A stretch of 64,000 nucleotides of DNA from Lamellibrachia columna (GCA_963662155.1 OY759271.1:227001-291000), one strand, 5' to 3'. Numbered from the stretch's first letter, positions 1 to 12,985 are shown. Program-made: numbers and translations. Notes: a model not told the origin generated them from the sequence alone.

Positions 1-663
1 GGCTACAAAATGTGACAAAGTCGGTTTGGTATGTTTTTAAATCCCTTGTCTGGGCTCAGCCCTGTATTTGCTCTCTCTTACAATGACAGCAGGCATTCTG
101 CCTATGAAATCTCACCAAAAAACGCCCAAAATTGTTCACTCATAATTTTTACACTTTTGAAGTGGCACCAAAACTTACTACAGTTTCTTGTAGCACGACA
201 TCTTGGCAACAAAATATGACAAAATCAGTTTGGTATGTTTTGAAATCACTAGTCTGGGCTCAGCCCTGTATTTGCCCTTTCTTACAATGACAGCAGGCAT
301 TCTGCCTATGAAATCTCACAAAAAAACGCGCTATATGGTTCACTCATAATTTTAACACTTTTGAAGTGGTACCAAAACTGACTACAGATTATTGTAGAAA
401 TACATCTTGGCTACAAAATGTGACAAAGTCAGTTTGGTATGTTTTGAAATCACTAGTTTGGGCTTAGCCCTGTATTTGCCCTCTCTTACAATGACAGCAG
501 GCATTTTGCCTATGAAATCTCACCAAAAAACGCCCAAAATTGTTCACTCATAATTTTTACAGTTTTGAAGTGGCACCAAAACTGACTACAGATTCTTGTA
601 GCATGACAACTTGGCTACAAAATGTGACAAAGTCAGTTTGGTATGTTTTGAAATCACTAGTCT

Positions 664-846
664 GGGCTCAGCCCTGTATTTGCCCTCTCTTACAATGACA
701 GCAGGCATTTTGCCTATGAAATCTCACCAAAAAACGCCCAAAATTGTTCACTCATAATTTTTACAGTTTTGAAGTGGCACCAAAACTGACTACAGATTCT
801 TGTAGCATGACATCTTGGCTACAAAATGTGACAAAGTCAGTTTGGT
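664..846 (+). other. Dyad symmetries of a representative monomer
   Basis: One monomer shows four inverted repeats that recur through the array. GGGCT-C-AGCCC is at 664-674. AGGCA-TTT-TGCCT is at 703-715. CTACA-GATTCT-TGTAG is at 790-805. A longer arm, ACCAAAACTGAC (779-790), can pair with GTCAGTTTGGT (836-846, one bulged A) and encloses the third dyad in a loop of 45 bases. The centre of the first dyad is C or T and that of the second TTC or TTT, while the arms usually stay intact. Whether these are protein sites, RNA hairpins or neutral is not visible from sequence. Confidence 0.6.
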
Positions 847-1642
847 ATGTTTTGAAATCACTAGTCTGCGCTCAGCCCTGTATTTGCTCTCTCTTACAAT
901 GACAGCAGGCATTTTGCCTATGGAATCTCACCAAAAAACGCCCAATATTGTTCACTCATAATTTTTACACTTTTGAAGAGGCACCAAAACTGACTACAGA
1001 TTCCTGTAGCATGACATATTGACTACAAAATATTACAAAGTCAGTTTGGTATGTTTTGAAATCACTAGTCTGGGCTCAGCCCTGTATTTGCTCTCTCTTA
1101 CAATGACAGCAGGCATTTTGCCTATGAAATCTCACCAAAAAACGCCCAAAATTGTTCACTCATAATTTTTACAGTTTTGAAGTGGCACCAAAACTGACTA
1201 CAGATTCTTGTAGAATGACATCTTGGCTACAAAATGTGACAAAGTCAGTTTGGTATGTTTTGAAATCACTAGTTTGGGCTCAGCCCTGTATTTGCTCTCT
1301 CTTACAATGACAGCAGGCATTTTGCCTATGGAATCTCACCAAAAAACTCCCAATATGGTTCACTCATAATTTTTACAGTTTTGAAGAGGCACCAAAACTG
1401 ACTACAGATTCCTGTAGCATGACATATTGACTACAAAATATTACAAAGTCAGTTTGGTATGTTTTGAAATCACTAGTCTAGGCTCTGCCCTGTATTTGCT
1501 CTCTCTTACAATGACAGCAGGCATTTTGCCTATGGAATCTCACCAAAAAATGCCCAATATTGTTCACTCATAATTTTTACACTTTTGAATTGGCACCAAC
1601 ACTGACTACAGATTCTTGTAGCATGACATCTTGACTACAAAA

Positions 1643-4030
1643 TATGACAAAGTCAGTTTGATATGTTTTGAAATCACTAGTTTGGGCTTAGCCCTGTATT
1701 TGCCCTCTCTTACAATGACAGCAGGCATTTTGCCTATGAAATCTCAACAAAAAACGCCCAAAATTGTTCACTCATAATTTTTACAGTTTTGAAGTGGTAC
1801 CAAAACTGACTACAGATTCGTTTAACATGACATCTTGGCTACAAAATATGACAAAATCAATTTGGTATGTTTTGAAATCACAAGTCTGGGCTCAGCCCTG
1901 TATTTGCCCTCTCTTACAATGACAGCAGGCATTTTGCCTATGGAATCTCAACAAGAAACGCCCTATATGGTTCACTAATAATTTTTACAGTTTTGAAGTG
2001 GCACCAAAACTGACTACAGATTCCTGTAAAATGACATATTGACTACAAAATATAATAAAGTAAGTTTGGCATGTTTTGAAATCACTAGTCTGGGCTCAGC
2101 CCTGAATTTGCCCTCTCTTACAATGACAGCAGGCATTCTGCCTATGAAATCTCACAAAAAAACGCCCAAAATGGTTCACTCATAATTTTTACAATTTTGA
2201 AGTGGCACCAAAACTGACTACAGATTCTTGTAACATGACATCTTGGCTACAAAATGTGACAAAGTCGGTTTGGTATGTTTTTAAATCCCTTGTCTGGGCT
2301 CAGCCCTGTATTTGCTCTCTCTTACAATGACAGCAGGCATTCTGCCTATGAAATCTCACCAAAAAACCCCCAAAATTGTTCACTCATAATTTTTACAGTT
2401 TTGAAGTGGCACCAAAACTGACTACAGATTCTTGTAGAATGACATCTTGGCTACAAAATGTTACAAAGTCAGTTTGGTATGTTTTGAAATCACTAGTTTG
2501 GGCTCAGCCCTGTATTTGCTCTCTCTTACAATGACAGCAGGCATTTTGCCTATGGAATCTCACCAAAAAACTCCCAATATGGTTCACTCATAATTTTTAC
2601 AGTTTTGAAGAGGCACCAAAACTGACTACAGATTCCTGTAGCATGACATATTGACTACAAAATATTACAAAGTCAGTTTGGTATGTTTTGAAATCACTAG
2701 TCTAGGCTCTGCCCTGTATTTGCTCTCTCTTACAATGACAGCAGGCATTTTGCCTATGGAATCTCACCAAAAAATGCCCAATATTGTTCACTCATAATTT
2801 TTACACTTTTGAATTGGCACCAACACTGACTACAGATTCTTGTAGCATGACATCTTGACTACAAAATATGACAAAGTCAGTTTGGTATGTTTTGAAATCA
2901 CTAGTCTGGGCTCAGCCCTGTATTTGCCCTCTCTTACAATGACAGCAGGCATTCTGCCTATGAAATCTCACAAAAAAAACGCCCAATATGGTTCACTCAT
3001 AACTTTTACAGTTTTGAAGTGGCACCAAAACTTACTACAGTTTCTTGTAGCATGACATCTTGTCAAAAAATATGACAAAATCAGTTTGGTATGTTTTGAA
3101 ATCACTAGTCTGGGCTCAGCCCTGTATTTGCCCTTTCTTACAATGACAGCAGGCATTCTGCCTATGGAATCTCACCAAAAATCGCCCTATATGGTTCACT
3201 CACAATTTTTACACTTTTGAAGTGGCACCAAAACTGACTACAGATTATTGTAGCATTGCATCTTGGCTACAAAATGTGACAAAGTCAGTTTGATATGTTT
3301 TGAAATCACTAGTTTGGGCTTAGCCCTGTATTTGCCCTCTCTTACAATGACAGCAGGCATTTTGCCTATGAAATCTCAACAAAAAACGCCCAAAATTGTT
3401 CACTCATAATTTTTACAGTTTTGAAGTGGTACCAAAACTGACTACAGATTCGTTTAACATGACATCTTGGCTACAAAATATGACAAAATCAATTTGGTAT
3501 GTTTTGAAATCACAAGTCTGGGCTCAGCCCTGTATTTGCCCTCTCTTACAATGACAGCAGGCATTTTGCCTATGGAATCTCAACAAGAAACGCCCTATAT
3601 GGTTCACTAATAATTTTTACAGTTTTGAAGTGGCACCAAAACTGACTACAGATTCCTGTAAAATGACATATTGACTACAAAATATAATAAAGTAAGTTTG
3701 GCATGTTTTGAAATCACTAGTCTGGGCTCAGCCCTGAATTTGCCCTCTCTTACAATGACAGCAGGCATTCTGCCTATGAAATCTCACAAAAAAACGCCCA
3801 AAATGGTTCACTCATAATTTTTACAATTTTGAAGTGGCACCAAAACTGACTACAGATTCTTGTAACATGACATCTTGGCTACAAAATGTGACAAAGTCGG
3901 TTTGGTATGTTTTTAAATCCCTTGTCTGGGCTCAGCCCTGTATTTGCTCTCTCTTACAATGACAGTAGGCATTCTGCCTATGAAATCTCACCAAAAAACC
4001 CCCAAAATTGTTCACTCATAATTTTTACAC
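1643..4030 (+). repeat. Nested 1632-bp (8-monomer) duplication
   Basis: 1643-2398 and 3275-4030 match at a displacement of 1632 bp, exactly eight 204-bp monomers. Markers shared by both are TTTGATATG, CTCAACAAAAAACG, GATTCGTTTAACATG, AATCACAAGTCTGGG, TATAATAAAGTAAG and CCCTGAATTTGCC. A related block starts near 5800, and copies recur near 8050 and 9680 through the 6314-bp duplication. This is a smaller higher-order period inside the larger one. Confidence 0.8.
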
Positions 4031-6314
4031 TTTTGAAGTGGCACCAAAACTTACTACAGTTTCTTGTAGCACGACATCTTGGCAACAAAATATGACAAAA
4101 TCAGTTTGGTATGTTTTGAAATCACTAGTCTGGGCTCAGCCCTGTATTTGCCCTTTCTTACAATGACAGCAGGCATTCTGCCTATGAAATCTCACCAAAA
4201 AACGCCCTATATGGTTCACTCATAATTTTAACACTTTTGAAGTGGCACCAAAACTGACTACAGATTATTGTAGAAATACATCTTGGCTACAAAATGTGAC
4301 AAAGTCAGTTTGGTATGTTTTGAAATCACTAGTTTGGGCTTAGCCCTGTATTTGCCCTCTCTTACAATGACAGCAGGCATTCTGCCTATGAAATCTCACA
4401 AAAAAACGCCCAAAATGGTTCACTCATAATTTTTACAATATTGAAGTGGCACCAAAACTGACTACAGATTCTTGTAACATGACATCTTGGCTACAAAATG
4501 TGACAAAGTCGGTTTGGTATGTTTTTAAATCCCTTGTCTGGGCTCAGCCCTGTATTTGCTCTCTCTTACAATGACAGCAGGCATTCTGCCTATGAAATCT
4601 CACCAAAAATTGTTCACTCATAATTTTTACAGTTTTGAAGTGGCACCAAAACTGACTACAGATTCTTGTAGAATGACATCTTGGCTACAAAATGTGACAA
4701 AGTCAGTTTGGTATGTTTTGAAATCACTAGTTTGGGCTCAGCCCTGTATTTGCTCTCTCTTACAATGACAGCAGGCATTTTGCCTATGGAATCTCACCAA
4801 AAAACTCCCAATATGGTTCACTCATAATTTTTACAGTTTTGAAGAGGCACCAAAACTGACTACAGATTCCTGTAGCATGACATATTGACTACAAAATATT
4901 ACAAAGTCAGTTTGGTATGTTTTGAAATCACTAGTCTAGGCTCTGCCCTGTATTTGCTCTCTCTTACAATGACAGCAGGCATTTTGCCTATGGAATCTCA
5001 CCAAAAAACGCCCAATATTGTTCACTCATAATTTTTACACTTTTGAATTGGCACCAAAACTGACTACAGATTCTTGTAGCATGACATCTTGACTACAAAA
5101 TATGACAAAGTCAGTTTGGTATGTTTTGAAATCACTAGTCTGGGCTCAGCCCTGTATTTGCCCTCTCTTACAATGACAGAAGGCATTCTGCCTATGAAAT
5201 CTCACCAAAAAACGCCCAATATGGTTCACTCATAATTTTTACAGTTTTGAAGTGGCACCAAAACTTACTACAGTTTCTTGTATCATGACATGTTGTCAAC
5301 AAAATATGACAAAATCAGTTTGGTATGTTTTGAAATCACTAGTCTGGGCTCAGCCCTGTATTTGCCCTTTCTTACAATGACAGCAGGCATTCTGCCTATG
5401 GAATCTCACCAAAAAACGCCCTATATGGTTCACTCATAATTTTTACACTTTTGAAGTGGCACCAAAACTGACTACAGATTATTGTAGCATTGCATCTTGG
5501 CTACAAAATGTGACAAAGTCAGTTTGGTATGTTTTGAAATCACTAGTTTGGGCTTAGCCCTGTATTTGCCCTCTCTTACAATGACAGCAGGCATTTTGCC
5601 TATGAAATCTCACCAAAAAACGCCCAAAATTGTTCACTCATAATTTTTACAGTTTTGAAGTGGCACCAAAACTGACTACAGATTCTTGTAGCATGACATC
5701 TTGGCTACAAAATGTGACAAAGTCAGTTTGGTATGTTTTGAAATCACTAGTCTGCGCTCAGCCCTGTATTTGCCCTCTCTTACAATGACAGCAGGCATTT
5801 TGCCTATGAAATCTCAACAAAAAACGCCCAAAATTGTTCACTCATAATTTTTACAGTTTTGAAGTGGTACCAAAACTGACTACAGATTCGTTTAACATGA
5901 CATCTTGGCTACAAAATATGACAAAATCAATTTGGTATGTTTTGAAATCACAAGTCTGGGCTCAGCCCTGTATTTGCCCTCTCTTACAATGACAGCAGGC
6001 ATTTTGCCTATGGAATCTCAACAAGAAACGCCCTATATGGTTCACTAATAATTTTTACAGTTTTGAAGTGGCACCAAAACTGACTACAGATTCCTGTAAA
6101 ATGACATATTGGCTACAAAATATAATAAAGTAAGTTTGGCATGTTTTGAAATCACTAGTCTGGGCTCAGCCCTGAATTTGCCCTCTCTTACAATGACAGC
6201 AGGCATTCTGCCTATGAAATCTCACAAAAAAACGCCCAAAATGGTTCACTCATAATTTTTACAATTTTGAAGTGGCACCAAAACTGACTACAGATTCTTG
6301 TAACATGACATCTT

Positions 6315-9300
6315 GGCTACAAAATGTGACAAAGTCGGTTTGGTATGTTTTTAAATCCCTTGTCTGGGCTCAGCCCTGTATTTGCTCTCTCTTACAATGA
6401 CAGCAGGCATTCTGCCTATGAAATCTCACCAAAAAACGCCCAAAATTGTTCACTCATAATTTTTACACTTTTGAAGTGGCACCAAAACTTACTACAGTTT
6501 CTTGTAGCACGACATCTTGGCAACAAAATATGACAAAATCAGTTTGGTATGTTTTGAAATCACTAGTCTGGGCTCAGCCCTGTATTTGCCCTTTCTTACA
6601 ATGACAGCAGGCATTCTGCCTATGAAATCTCACAAAAAAACGCGCTATATGGTTCACTCATAATTTTAACACTTTTGAAGTGGTACCAAAACTGACTACA
6701 GATTATTGTAGAAATACATCTTGGCTACAAAATGTGACAAAGTCAGTTTGGTATGTTTTGAAATCACTAGTTTGGGCTTAGCCCTGTATTTGCCCTCTCT
6801 TACAATGACAGCAGGCATTTTGCCTATGAAATCTCACCAAAAAACGCCCAAAATTGTTCACTCATAATTTTTACAGTTTTGAAGTGGCACCAAAACTGAC
6901 TACAGATTCTTGTAGCATGACAACTTGGCTACAAAATGTGACAAAGTCAGTTTGGTATGTTTTGAAATCACTAGTCTGGGCTCAGCCCTGTATTTGCCCT
7001 CTCTTACAATGACAGCAGGCATTTTGCCTATGAAATCTCACCAAAAAACGCCCAAAATTGTTCACTCATAATTTTTACAGTTTTGAAGTGGCACCAAAAC
7101 TGACTACAGATTCTTGTAGCATGACATCTTGGCTACAAAATGTGACAAAGTCAGTTTGGTATGTTTTGAAATCACTAGTCTGCGCTCAGCCCTGTATTGG
7201 CTCTCTCTTACAATGACAGCAGGCATTTTGCCTATGGAATCTCACCAAAAAACGCCCAATATTGTTCACTCATAATTTTTACACTTTTGAAGAGGCACCA
7301 AAACTGACTACAGATTCCTGTAGCATGACATATTGACTACAAAATATTACAAAGTCAGTTTGGTATGTTTTGAAATCACTAGTCTGGGCTCAGCCCTGTA
7401 TTTGCTCTCTCTTACAATGACAGCAGGCATTTTGCCTATGAAATCTCACCAAAAAACGCCCAAAATTGTTCACTCATAATTTTTACAGTTTTGAAGTGGC
7501 ACCAAAACTGACTACAGATTCTTGTAGAATGACATCTTGGCTACAAAATGTGACAAAGTCAGTTTGGTATGTTTTGAAATCACTAGTTTGGGCTCAGCCC
7601 TGTATTTGCTCTCTCTTACAATGACAGCAGGCATTTTGCCTATGGAATCTCACCAAAAAACTCCCAATATGGTTCACTCATAATTTTTACAGTTTTGAAG
7701 AGGCACCAAAACTGACTACAGATTCCTGTAGCATGACATATTGACTACAAAATATTACAAAGTCAGTTTGGTATGTTTTGAAATCACTAGTCTAGGCTCT
7801 GCCCTGTATTTGCTCTCTCTTACAATGACAGCAGGCATTTTGCCTATGGAATCTCACCAAAAAATGCCCAATATTGTTCACTCATAATTTTTACACTTTT
7901 GAATTGGCACCAACACTGACTACAGATTCTTGTAGCATGACATCTTGACTACAAAATATGACAAAGTCAGTTTGATATGTTTTGAAATCACTAGTTTGGG
8001 CTTAGCCCTGTATTTGCCCTCTCTTACAATGACAGCAGGCATTTTGCCTATGAAATCTCAACAAAAAACGCCCAAAATTGTTCACTCATAATTTTTACAG
8101 TTTTGAAGTGGTACCAAAACTGACTACAGATTCGTTTAACATGACATCTTGGCTACAAAATATGACAAAATCAATTTGGTATGTTTTGAAATCACAAGTC
8201 TGGGCTCAGCCCTGTATTTGCCCTCTCTTACAATGACAGCAGGCATTTTGCCTATGGAATCTCAACAAGAAACGCCCTATATGGTTCACTAATAATTTTT
8301 ACAGTTTTGAAGTGGCACCAAAACTGACTACAGATTCCTGTAAAATGACATATTGACTACAAAATATAATAAAGTAAGTTTGGCATGTTTTGAAATCACT
8401 AGTCTGGGCTCAGCCCTGAATTTGCCCTCTCTTACAATGACAGCAGGCATTCTGCCTATGAAATCTCACAAAAAAACGCCCAAAATGGTTCACTCATAAT
8501 TTTTACAATTTTGAAGTGGCACCAAAACTGACTACAGATTCTTGTAACATGACATCTTGGCTACAAAATGTGACAAAGTCGGTTTGGTATGTTTTTAAAT
8601 CCCTTGTCTGGGCTCAGCCCTGTATTTGCTCTCTCTTACAATGACAGCAGGCATTCTGCCTATGAAATCTCACCAAAAAACCCCCAAAATTGTTCACTCA
8701 TAATTTTTACAGTTTTGAAGTGGCACCAAAACTGACTACAGATTCTTGTAGAATGACATCTTGGCTACAAAATGTTACAAAGTCAGTTTGGTATGTTTTG
8801 AAATCACTAGTTTGGGCTCAGCCCTGTATTTGCTCTCTCTTACAATGACAGCAGGCATTTTGCCTATGGAATCTCACCAAAAAACTCCCAATATGGTTCA
8901 CTCATAATTTTTACAGTTTTGAAGAGGCACCAAAACTGACTACAGATTCCTGTAGCATGACATATTGACTACAAAATATTACAAAGTCAGTTTGGTATGT
9001 TTTGAAATCACTAGTCTAGGCTCTGCCCTGTATTTGCTCTCTCTTACAATGACAGCAGGCATTTTGACTATGGAATCTCACCAAAAAATGCCCAATATTG
9101 TTCACTCATAATTTTTACACTTTTGAATTGGCACCAACACTGACTACAGATTCTTGTAGCATGACATCTTGACTACAAAATATGACAAAGTCAGTTTGGT
9201 ATGTTTTGAAATCACTAGTCTGGGCTCAGCCCTGTATTTGCCCTCTCTTACAATGACAGCAGGCATTCTGCCTATGAAATCTCACAAAAAAAACGCCCAA

Positions 9301-10694
9301 TATGGTTCACTCATAACTTTTACAGTTTTGAAGTGGCACCAAAACTTACTACAGTTTCTTGTAGCATGACATCTTGTCAAAAAATATGACAAAATCAGTT
9401 TGGTATGTTTTGAAATCACTAGTCTGGGCTCAGCCCTGTATTTGCCCTTTCTTACAATGACAGCAGGCATTCTGCCTATGGAATCTCACCAAAAATCGCC
9501 CTATATGGTTCACTCACAATTTTTACACTTTTGAAGTGGCACCAAAACTGACTACAGATTATTGTAGCATTGCATCTTGGCTACAAAATGTGACAAAGTC
9601 AGTTTGATATGTTTTGAAATCACTAGTTTGGGCTTAGCCCTGTATTTGCCCTCTCTTACAATGACAGCAGGCATTTTGCCTATGAAATCTCAACAAAAAA
9701 CGCCCAAAATTGTTCACTCATAATTTTTACAGTTTTGAAGTGGTACCAAAACTGACTACAGATTCGTTTAACATGACATCTTGGCTACAAAATATGACAA
9801 AATCAATTTGGTATGTTTTGAAATCACAAGTCTGGGCTCAGCCCTGTATTTGCCCTCTCTTACAATGACAGCAGGCATTTTGCCTATGGAATCTCAACAA
9901 GAAACGCCCTATATGGTTCACTAATAATTTTTACAGTTTTGAAGTGGCACCAAAACTGACTACAGATTCCTGTAAAATGACATATTGACTACAAAATATA
10001 ATAAAGTAAGTTTGGCATGTTTTGAAATCACTAGTCTGGGCTCAGCCCTGAATTTGCCCTCTCTTACAATGACAGCAGGCATTCTGCCTATGAAATCTCA
10101 CAAAAAAACGCCCAAAATGGTTCACTCATAATTTTTACAATTTTGAAGTGGCACCAAAACTGACTACAGATTCTTGTAACATGACATCTTGGCTACAAAA
10201 TGTGACAAAGTCGGTTTGGTATGTTTTTAAATCCCTTGTCTGGGCTCAGCCCTGTATTTGCTCTCTCTTACAATGACAGTAGGCATTCTGCCTATGAAAT
10301 CTCACCAAAAAACCCCCAAAATTGTTCACTCATAATTTTTACACTTTTGAAGTGGCACCAAAACTTACTACAGTTTCTTGTAGCACGACATCTTGGCAAC
10401 AAAATATGACAAAATCAGTTTGGTATGTTTTGAAATCACTAGTCTGGGCTCAGCCCTGTATTTGCCCTTTCTTACAATGACAGCAGGCATTCTGCCTATG
10501 AAATCTCACCAAAAAACGCCCTATATGGTTCACTCATAATTTTAACACTTTTGAAGTGGCACCAAAACTGACTACAGATTATTGTAGAAATACATCTTGG
10601 CTACAAAATGTGACAAAGTCAGTTTGGTATGTTTTGAAATCACTAGTTTGGGCTTAGCCCTGTATTTGCCCTCTCTTACAATGACAGCAGGCAT
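6315..10694 (+). repeat. 6314-bp higher-order repeat, partial copy 2
   Basis: This is the second copy of the block at 1-4380. It ends where 10695 onward carries TTTTGCC while the first copy carries TCTGCC, followed by other monomer-specific differences. Beyond that point the monomers belong to a different set that resembles 33.8-36.9 kb. Confidence 0.88.
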
Positions 10695-12353
10695 TTTGCC
10701 TATGAAATCTCACAAAAAAACGCCCAAAATTGTTCACTCATAATTTTTACAGTTTTGAAGTGCCACCAAAACTGACTACAGATTCTTGTAGCATGACATC
10801 TTGGCTACAAAATGTGACAAAGTCAGTTTGGTATGTTTTGAAATCACTAGTCTGGGCTCAGCCCTGTATTTGCCCTCTCTTACAATGACAGCAGGCATTT
10901 TGCCTATGGAATCTCACCAAGAAACGCCCAAAATTGTTCACTCATAATTTTTACAGTTTTGAAGTGGCACCAAAACTGACTACAGATTCCTGTAAAATGA
11001 CATACTGGCTACAAAATATAATTAAGTCAGTTTGGTATGTTTTGAAATCACTAGTCTGGGCTCAGCCCTGTATTTGCCCTCTCTTACAATGACAGAAGGC
11101 ATTCTGGCTATGAAATCTCACCAAAAACCGCCCAATATGGTTCACTCATAATTTTTACACTTTTGAAGTGGTACAAAACTGACTACAGATTCGTTTAACA
11201 TGACATCTTGTTAACAAAATATTACAAAGTCAGTTTGGTATATTTTGAAATCACTAGTCTGGGCTCAGCCCTGTATTTGCCCTCTCTTACAATGACAGCA
11301 GGCATTCTGCCTATGAAATCTCACCAAAAAACGCCCAAAATGGTCACTTATAATTTTTACACTTTTGAAGTGGCATCAAAACTGACTACAGATTTTTGTA
11401 GCATTACATCTTGGCTACAAAATGTGACAAAGTCAGTTTGGTATGTTTTGAAATCACTAGTCTGGGCTTAGCCCTGTATTTGCCCTCTCTTACAATGACA
11501 GCAGGCATTTTGCCTATGAAATCTCACCAAAAAACGCCCAAAATTGTACACTCAAAATTTTTACAGTTTTGAAGTGGTAACAAAACTGACTACAGATTCG
11601 TTTAACATGACATCTTGGCTACAAAATATGACAAAATAAATTTGGTATGTTTTGAAATCACAAGTCTGGGCTCAGCCCTGTATTTGCACTCTCTTACAAT
11701 GACAGCAGGCACTCTACCTATGAAATCTCACCAAAAAACGCCCTATATGGTCACTCATAATTTTTACAATTTTGAAGTGGCACCAAAACTGACTACAGAT
11801 TATTGTAGCATTACATCTTGGCTACAAAATGTGACAAAGTCAGTTTGGTATGTTTTGAAATCACTAGTCTGGGCTTAGCCCTGTATTTGCCCTCTCTTAC
11901 AATGACAGCAGGCATTTTGCCTATGAAATCTCACCAAAAAACGCCCAAAATTGTTCACTCAAATTTTTTACAGTTTTGAAGTGGTACCAAAACTGACTAC
12001 AGATTCCTTTAACATGACATCTTGGCTACAAAATATGACAAAATCAATTTGGTATGTTTTGAAATCACAAGTCTGGGCTCAGCCCTGTATTTGCCCTCTC
12101 TTACAATGACAGCAGGCATTCTGCCTATGAAATCTCACAAAAAAACGCCCAATATGGTTCACTCATAATTTTTACACTTTTGAAGTGGCACCAAAACTGA
12201 CTACAGATTCTTGTAACATGCCATCTTGACTACAAAATATGACAAAGTCAGTTTGGTATGTTTTGAAATCCCTAGTCTGGGCTCAGCCGTGTATTTGCCC
12301 TCTCTTACAATGACAGCAGGCATTTTGCCTATGGAATCTCAACAAGAAACGCC

Positions 12354-12359
12354 CTATAT
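12354..12359 (+). repeat. Target-site duplication, left
   Basis: CTATAT here and again at 15933-15938 flank the retroelement. Removing the element and one copy restores the ordinary monomer text CGCCCTATATGGTTCAC, so the insertion lost no satellite sequence. The last bases of the element's 3' tail (AAATCT) overlap the motif, so the exact length is uncertain by a base or two. Confidence 0.75.
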
Positions 12360-12379
12360 AGACAGTAAAGGTTGATGAT

Positions 12380-12985
12380 ATGAGAGAAAGGGGGCATACT
12401 AGTAGTGTGCAACAGGAAAGGAGCTTTGCTGATGTAGTATCACAGGGGAAAGCGAGGAAAGCCCGGGTATTTATGGGGGATTCCATCATTAGGAAAGTGG
12501 ATAAAATTGTAAATAGAGGAGATGACATAACAGTATGCCTACCAGGGGCAAAAGTAGAGGATATAGCAGAGAAGGCAGGACAGGTCATGGGTGGTGGCAC
12601 GGGAGGTGCTGTTCTCGTGCATGTGGGAATGAATAATGCAGATAAGGAGGGAACGTCAGCCATCATTGTTAAGTACAGGAGGTTGATCAAGACACTTAAA
12701 GAGGCACGAGTTGGGCAGATCGTATTGTCGGGGATATTACCAATAATGGGAGGCAGGGGTGAGGAATATAGGAACTGTAGAAGGATGGCGATCAACACAC
12801 AGGTACAGAAGGTATGTATGGAGGAGGGAGTAGGCTTCGTAGACATGTGGTTAAACTTTGTGGGAAGAGGTGACTTTTTCATGAGAGATGGACTTCATCT
12901 GACAGGGAAGGGCGCTGCAGTTCTTGCGTGTGAGTTTGTCAGAGTTGTCGACGAGGGCACAGGTACCATAGATTATTTAAACTAG
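12380..12985 (+). CDS. Retrotransposon ORF1, SGNH hydrolase/esterase domain
   Basis: The 201-residue open frame is a likely ORF1 product, the RNA-associated protein that partners ORF2 in retrotransposition. It has the blocks of the GDSL/SGNH hydrolase fold: GDS at residues 33-35 (nucleophile Ser35), a GxN-type block HVGMNN at 81-86 with Asn85, and DGLH at 170-173 with Asp170 and His173. The catalytic set therefore looks intact, although the third block reads HVGMNN rather than the common HVGTND. ORF1 esterase domains are known from CR1-type elements; their role is unsettled. I start at the ATG at 12380, but the frame is open upstream to 12362, so the real protein may have been longer before 5' truncation. 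The frame ends in TAG directly after a TTTAAAC heptamer and overlaps the ORF2 frame. Confidence 0.85.
   Translation: MRERGHTSSVQQERSFADVVSQGKARKARVFMGDSIIRKVDKIVNRGDDITVCLPGAKVEDIAEKAGQVMGGGTGGAVLVHVGMNNADKEGTSAIIVKYRRLIKTLKEARVGQIVLSGILPIMGGRGEEYRNCRRMAINTQVQKVCMEEGVGFVDMWLNFVGRGDFFMRDGLHLTGKGAAVLACEFVRVVDEGTGTIDYLN
12976..12982 (+). promoter_or_regulatory. Candidate -1 ribosomal frameshift heptamer TTTAAAC
   Basis: Read in the ORF1 frame the site is T TTA AAC followed at once by the TAG stop (12983-12985). This is the X XXY YYZ arrangement of a canonical -1 slippery sequence. After a one-base slip, reading continues CTA GAT GCG CAG in the frame that runs into the endonuclease. That frame is open from 12934 to 13755. 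No clear stimulatory stem or pseudoknot is evident just downstream by eye. Chance occurrence is possible, but position, register and target frame all agree. Confidence 0.5.

Larger units (their letters stand above)
1..6314 (+). repeat. 6314-bp higher-order repeat, copy 1
   Basis: Sequence from 1 recurs from 6315 at a constant displacement of 6314 bp (31 x 204 minus 10). The minus 10 fits the one shortened monomer near 4600. The identity runs from the window edge to about 4380/10694, so the true unit start lies upstream. By eye I found only two substitutions (885 T versus 7199 G; 2753 C versus 9067 A). This near-identity indicates very recent duplication or homogenisation, or possibly an assembly duplication. 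Confidence 0.9.
1..12353 (+). repeat. 204-bp satellite array, segment I
   Basis: About 60 head-to-tail monomers, all in the same orientation, fill this stretch. Unit length was measured from successive GGCTACAAAAT or GGCAACAAAAT starts at 1, 205, 409, 613 and 817, each 204 bp apart. Recognisable words in order are GGCTACAAAATGTGACAAAG, GTTTGGTATGTTTTGAAATC, ACTAGTCTGGGCTCAGCCCT, TTACAATGACAGCAGGCATT, CTATGAAATCTCACC, GTTCACTCATAATTTTTACA and CTACAGATTCTTGTAGCATG. Monomers differ by scattered substitutions and small indels; one near 4600 lacks 10 bp. No gene is seen here. The ORFs of 62-87 codons are chance frames through the repeat. Confidence 0.97.

Noticed and set aside
31..219. Short ORFs of 60-110 codons repeated through the satellite on the plus strand, as a gene family
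   Set aside because: They follow the 204-bp DNA period, differ wherever monomers differ, lack any domain, and open or close with single-base indels in the repeat. They are frames through satellite DNA.
1..12353. CRISPR array
   Set aside because: Repeats are 204 bp and adjoin directly without unique spacers; the sequence is eukaryotic and no cas gene is present.
12283..12882. 199-codon minus-strand ORF opposite ORF1
   Set aside because: It is the antisense shadow of ORF1 and starts inside satellite sequence; the plus strand has the recognisable hydrolase motifs.
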